This document shows positions 12,207-13,625 of a DNA stretch of 13,625 nucleotides, piece after piece (position 1 is the first letter of the stretch; each line of letters opens with the position of its first letter). The DNA comes from DATLZM01 sp035559315 (lineage in GTDB: Bacteria > Actinomycetota > UBA4738 > HRBIN12): positions 1-13,625 of the forward strand of contig DATMBJ010000097.1 of the NCBI GenBank assembly GCA_035559315.1. Direction: 5' to 3'. The translations under genes and the position numbers were made by a program. The notes below the pieces were generated by a model that was not told where the DNA came from, made no database searches, and was given only the letters and a program-made list of their open reading frames with translations.

Positions 12207-13514
12207 TCAGGCCGGCTCCCCGGCGTGGTAGCGCCAGAACGCCGGGACCAGGCGGGCCAGCGCGAACGCGCCGACGACGCAGAGGATCCCGCCGGAGACG
12301 ACCGAGACCTGGGGCGTGAAGGCCGCCGCGACGAGCCCCGCCTCGAGGTCGCCGAGCCGGGGCCCGCCCGTGACGACGAGGATGTTGATCGCCGACAGAC
12401 GGCCCCGGAGCACGTCGGGGACCGTGAGCTGGAGGATCGTCCCCCGGAACACCGCCGAGATCACGTCGGCGGCGCCGGCCAGGGCGAGGAACGCGAGCCC
12501 CAGCCAGAGGTTCTCCCCCACGAGCCCGAACGCGGTGATCCCCACCCCCCAGACGGCCACGGCCCACACGACGGCCCGGCCCTGGTGCCGGACCTTCCCC
12601 ACCCACCCCGCGGTGAGCGCGCCGAGGAGCGCGCCGACCGCGGGCGCCGAGAACAGGAGCCCCACGACCGCCGGCCCCCGGTGGAACTGGACGTCGGCGA
12701 GGATGGGGAAGAGCGCGCGCGGCATCCCGAACACCATCGCCACCACGTCGATCAGGAACGTGGCCTGGAGGACCCGCCGCCCGCGCAGGTACCGGAACCC
12801 CTCCCGCACCGCCTCCCACCCCGAGCGGGCCTCGGTCCCCGGCTCGGGCGGGAGCGGGCGGATGCGGGCCGCGGCCGCGAGCATCGCGACGTAGGTCACG
12901 AGGTCGACCCCGTAGGCCCAGGCCAGGCCCAGGCGGTCGATCACGATCCCGGCGAGGGCGGGCCCGACCAGGCCGGTCCCGTTCCAGATCACCTGGTTCA
13001 GCACGAGGGCCGCGGGGAGGAGCGCGCGCCCCACGAGGCGGGGGGTCATCGCCGAGCGGGTCGGGCCGTCCACCGCGGCCACCGTCGCGATCAGGGCCAC
13101 GGCGCCGTAGATCAGCGCGAGCGGGGGTCGTTCCATGAGCGCCCCCGCGAGGAGGGTCGCGGTCGCCACCATGAACGCGACCTGCGACCACACCAGGATC
13201 GTCCGTCGGTCGTAGCGGTCGATGAACGTGCCGCCGACCACCGTGCCGACCACGAGGCCCGCGAGCCCCACGAGGCCGACCGCCCCCACCGCGGCCGGCG
13301 ACCCGGTGAGCTGGGTGACCTGGACGAACGTGGCGACCAGGGTGAACTGGTAGCCGGCCTCGGAGATCAGGAGCCCGGTCCAGAGCAGGCGGAAGTCCCG
13401 GGAGACGCGCAGGGGCGCCACGTCCACGGCGATCCGCCGGGCGAGCCGGCGGAGCCGGGCCGGCGGGCTCGCCGTCCGGGGGTCCGGGTCGGCCGGTTCG
13501 GGCGGGTCGTCCAT
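12207..13514 (-). CDS. MFS transporter, EntS/MFS_3-like
   Basis: A 435-residue permease of the major facilitator superfamily with about twelve membrane helices. After a 35-residue Pro/Arg-rich cytoplasmic N-terminus, VSRDFRLLWTGLLISEAGYQ (37-56) is the typical first segment of the MFS_3 (EntS-like exporter) group. The loop after helix 2 holds a motif-A variant, GGTFIDRYDRRTIL (94-107). DGPTRSAMTPRLV and the middle loop GFRYLRGRRVLQATFLIDVV are also characteristic, as is LRGRLSAINILVVTGGPRLGD in the second half. Members export siderophores, drugs or other small molecules; the substrate cannot be told here. ATG 13514 has TACCTT seven bases upstream and no Shine-Dalgarno sequence. It lies upstream of aacS on the same strand with 95 bases between, which suggests but does not prove an operon. 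Confidence 0.88.
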   Translation of the reverse strand: MDDPPEPADPDPRTASPPARLRRLARRIAVDVAPLRVSRDFRLLWTGLLISEAGYQFTLVATFVQVTQLTGSPAAVGAVGLVGLAGLVVGTVVGGTFIDRYDRRTILVWSQVAFMVATATLLAGALMERPPLALIYGAVALIATVAAVDGPTRSAMTPRLVGRALLPAALVLNQVIWNGTGLVGPALAGIVIDRLGLAWAYGVDLVTYVAMLAAAARIRPLPPEPGTEARSGWEAVREGFRYLRGRRVLQATFLIDVVAMVFGMPRALFPILADVQFHRGPAVVGLLFSAPAVGALLGALTAGWVGKVRHQGRAVVWAVAVWGVGITAFGLVGENLWLGLAFLALAGAADVISAVFRGTILQLTVPDVLRGRLSAINILVVTGGPRLGDLEAGLVAAAFTPQVSVVSGGILCVVGAFALARLVPAFWRYHAGEPA

Positions 13515-13521
13515 CGCCCCG

Positions 13522-13527
13522 AAGGTA
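13522..13527 (-). promoter_or_regulatory. -10 box of leaderless MFS promoter
   Basis: TACCTT on the minus strand ends seven bases before ATG 13514; no -35 box or Shine-Dalgarno sequence is visible. Confidence 0.5.
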
Positions 13528-13534
13528 GCAGCGG

Positions 13535-13561
13535 CCGCCCCCCTCCCCGCCGGGGGGGCGG
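13535..13561. terminator. Possible GC-rich hairpin upstream of the MFS gene
   Basis: CCGCCCCCC (13535-13543) is the exact complement of GGGGGGCGG (13553-13561), giving a 9 bp stem with a 9-base loop and no T tract. It could end a minus-strand gene lying beyond the window, but homopolymer-like G and C runs make chance pairing easy. Confidence 0.3.
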
Positions 13562-13580
13562 GTCGACCTCGGCGCCGCGC

Positions 13581-13625
13581 TCAGCTCGGAGGCGGGGGCG
13601 CGGCCCCCGGGCCGCGGGGTCGGCG
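13581..13625 (-). CDS. Possible C-terminal tail of a gene beyond the window
   Basis: One minus-strand frame is open from the window edge to a TGA at 13581-13583, giving a 14-residue Pro/Ala/Arg-rich tail ending in PPPPS. With the hairpin at 13535-13561 just downstream, this could be a gene end. At this base composition any frame tends to be open, so support is weak. Confidence 0.2.
   Translation of the reverse strand, partial: RRPRGPGAAPPPPS

Noticed and set aside
10123..13191. A 1022-codon minus-strand frame that would fuse aacS to an N-terminal extension
   Set aside because: The extra region overlaps the MFS gene in another frame, is low-complexity, and a strong ribosome site marks ATG 12111.
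2105..13538. GCGGCCGC palindrome near several -10 boxes (2105-2112, 7237-7244, 13531-13538) as a shared operator
   Set aside because: The same octamer also occurs inside coding regions (for example 4363-4370 and in aacS), and its distance to the boxes varies from 2 to 14 bases.

Overview
This is a high-GC window (roughly 70% or more by eye) that looks like a chromosome segment of a bacterium, most likely from Actinomycetota, possibly a deep-branching or soil lineage. The reasons are strong G/C preference at third codon positions, frequent GTG starts, and six genes that have a TAnnnT box 6 to 8 bases before the start codon and no Shine-Dalgarno sequence, as in leaderless transcripts. The phylum is an inference. 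I see no tRNA, rRNA, CRISPR array, insertion sequence or phage gene.

Layout. 1-1257 (+): the end of a DUF47 (PhoU-like) gene overlapping a Pit-type phosphate permease. 1277-2080 (-): a GNAT acetyltransferase that diverges from corA (2141-3112, +) across 60 bases. corA is followed by an unrecognised 114-residue protein and a DUF1003 two-helix membrane protein, then by two perfect hairpins. 4005-4445 (-): a secreted lytic-transglycosylase-like protein behind a leader of about 265 bases, diverging from ispH (4773-5717, +). 5751-9691 (-): a secreted cyclase-family hydrolase, a protein of two RAM (AsnC C-terminal) domains, a protein with two PhoU-RCK_C modules, and a two-domain MgtE/SLC41-like permease. 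The last two overlap by 8 bases. 9819-10076 (+): a cysteine-free HesB/IscA-like protein. 10123-13514 (-): acetoacetyl-CoA synthetase downstream of an MFS exporter. The last 45 bases may be the tail of another minus-strand gene.

How the genes fit together. The clearest theme is inorganic ion traffic. Phosphate (Pit/DUF47) and divalent cation (CorA, MgtE-like) transporters lie within 10 kb. Two of the three sit next to a PhoU-like partner, and the third is in tandem with two small proteins of unknown role. The three genes from 9691 down to 6689 each contain an internal tandem duplication. The other genes are housekeeping or metabolic: isoprenoid synthesis, ketone-body activation, wall turnover and efflux.

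Promoters fall into two classes. Leaderless genes carry only a -10 box (TAGGCT, TACCAT or TACCTT). Three genes with untranslated leaders have a TTG-type -35 box and a -10 box 17 to 18 bases apart; two of these encode exported proteins.
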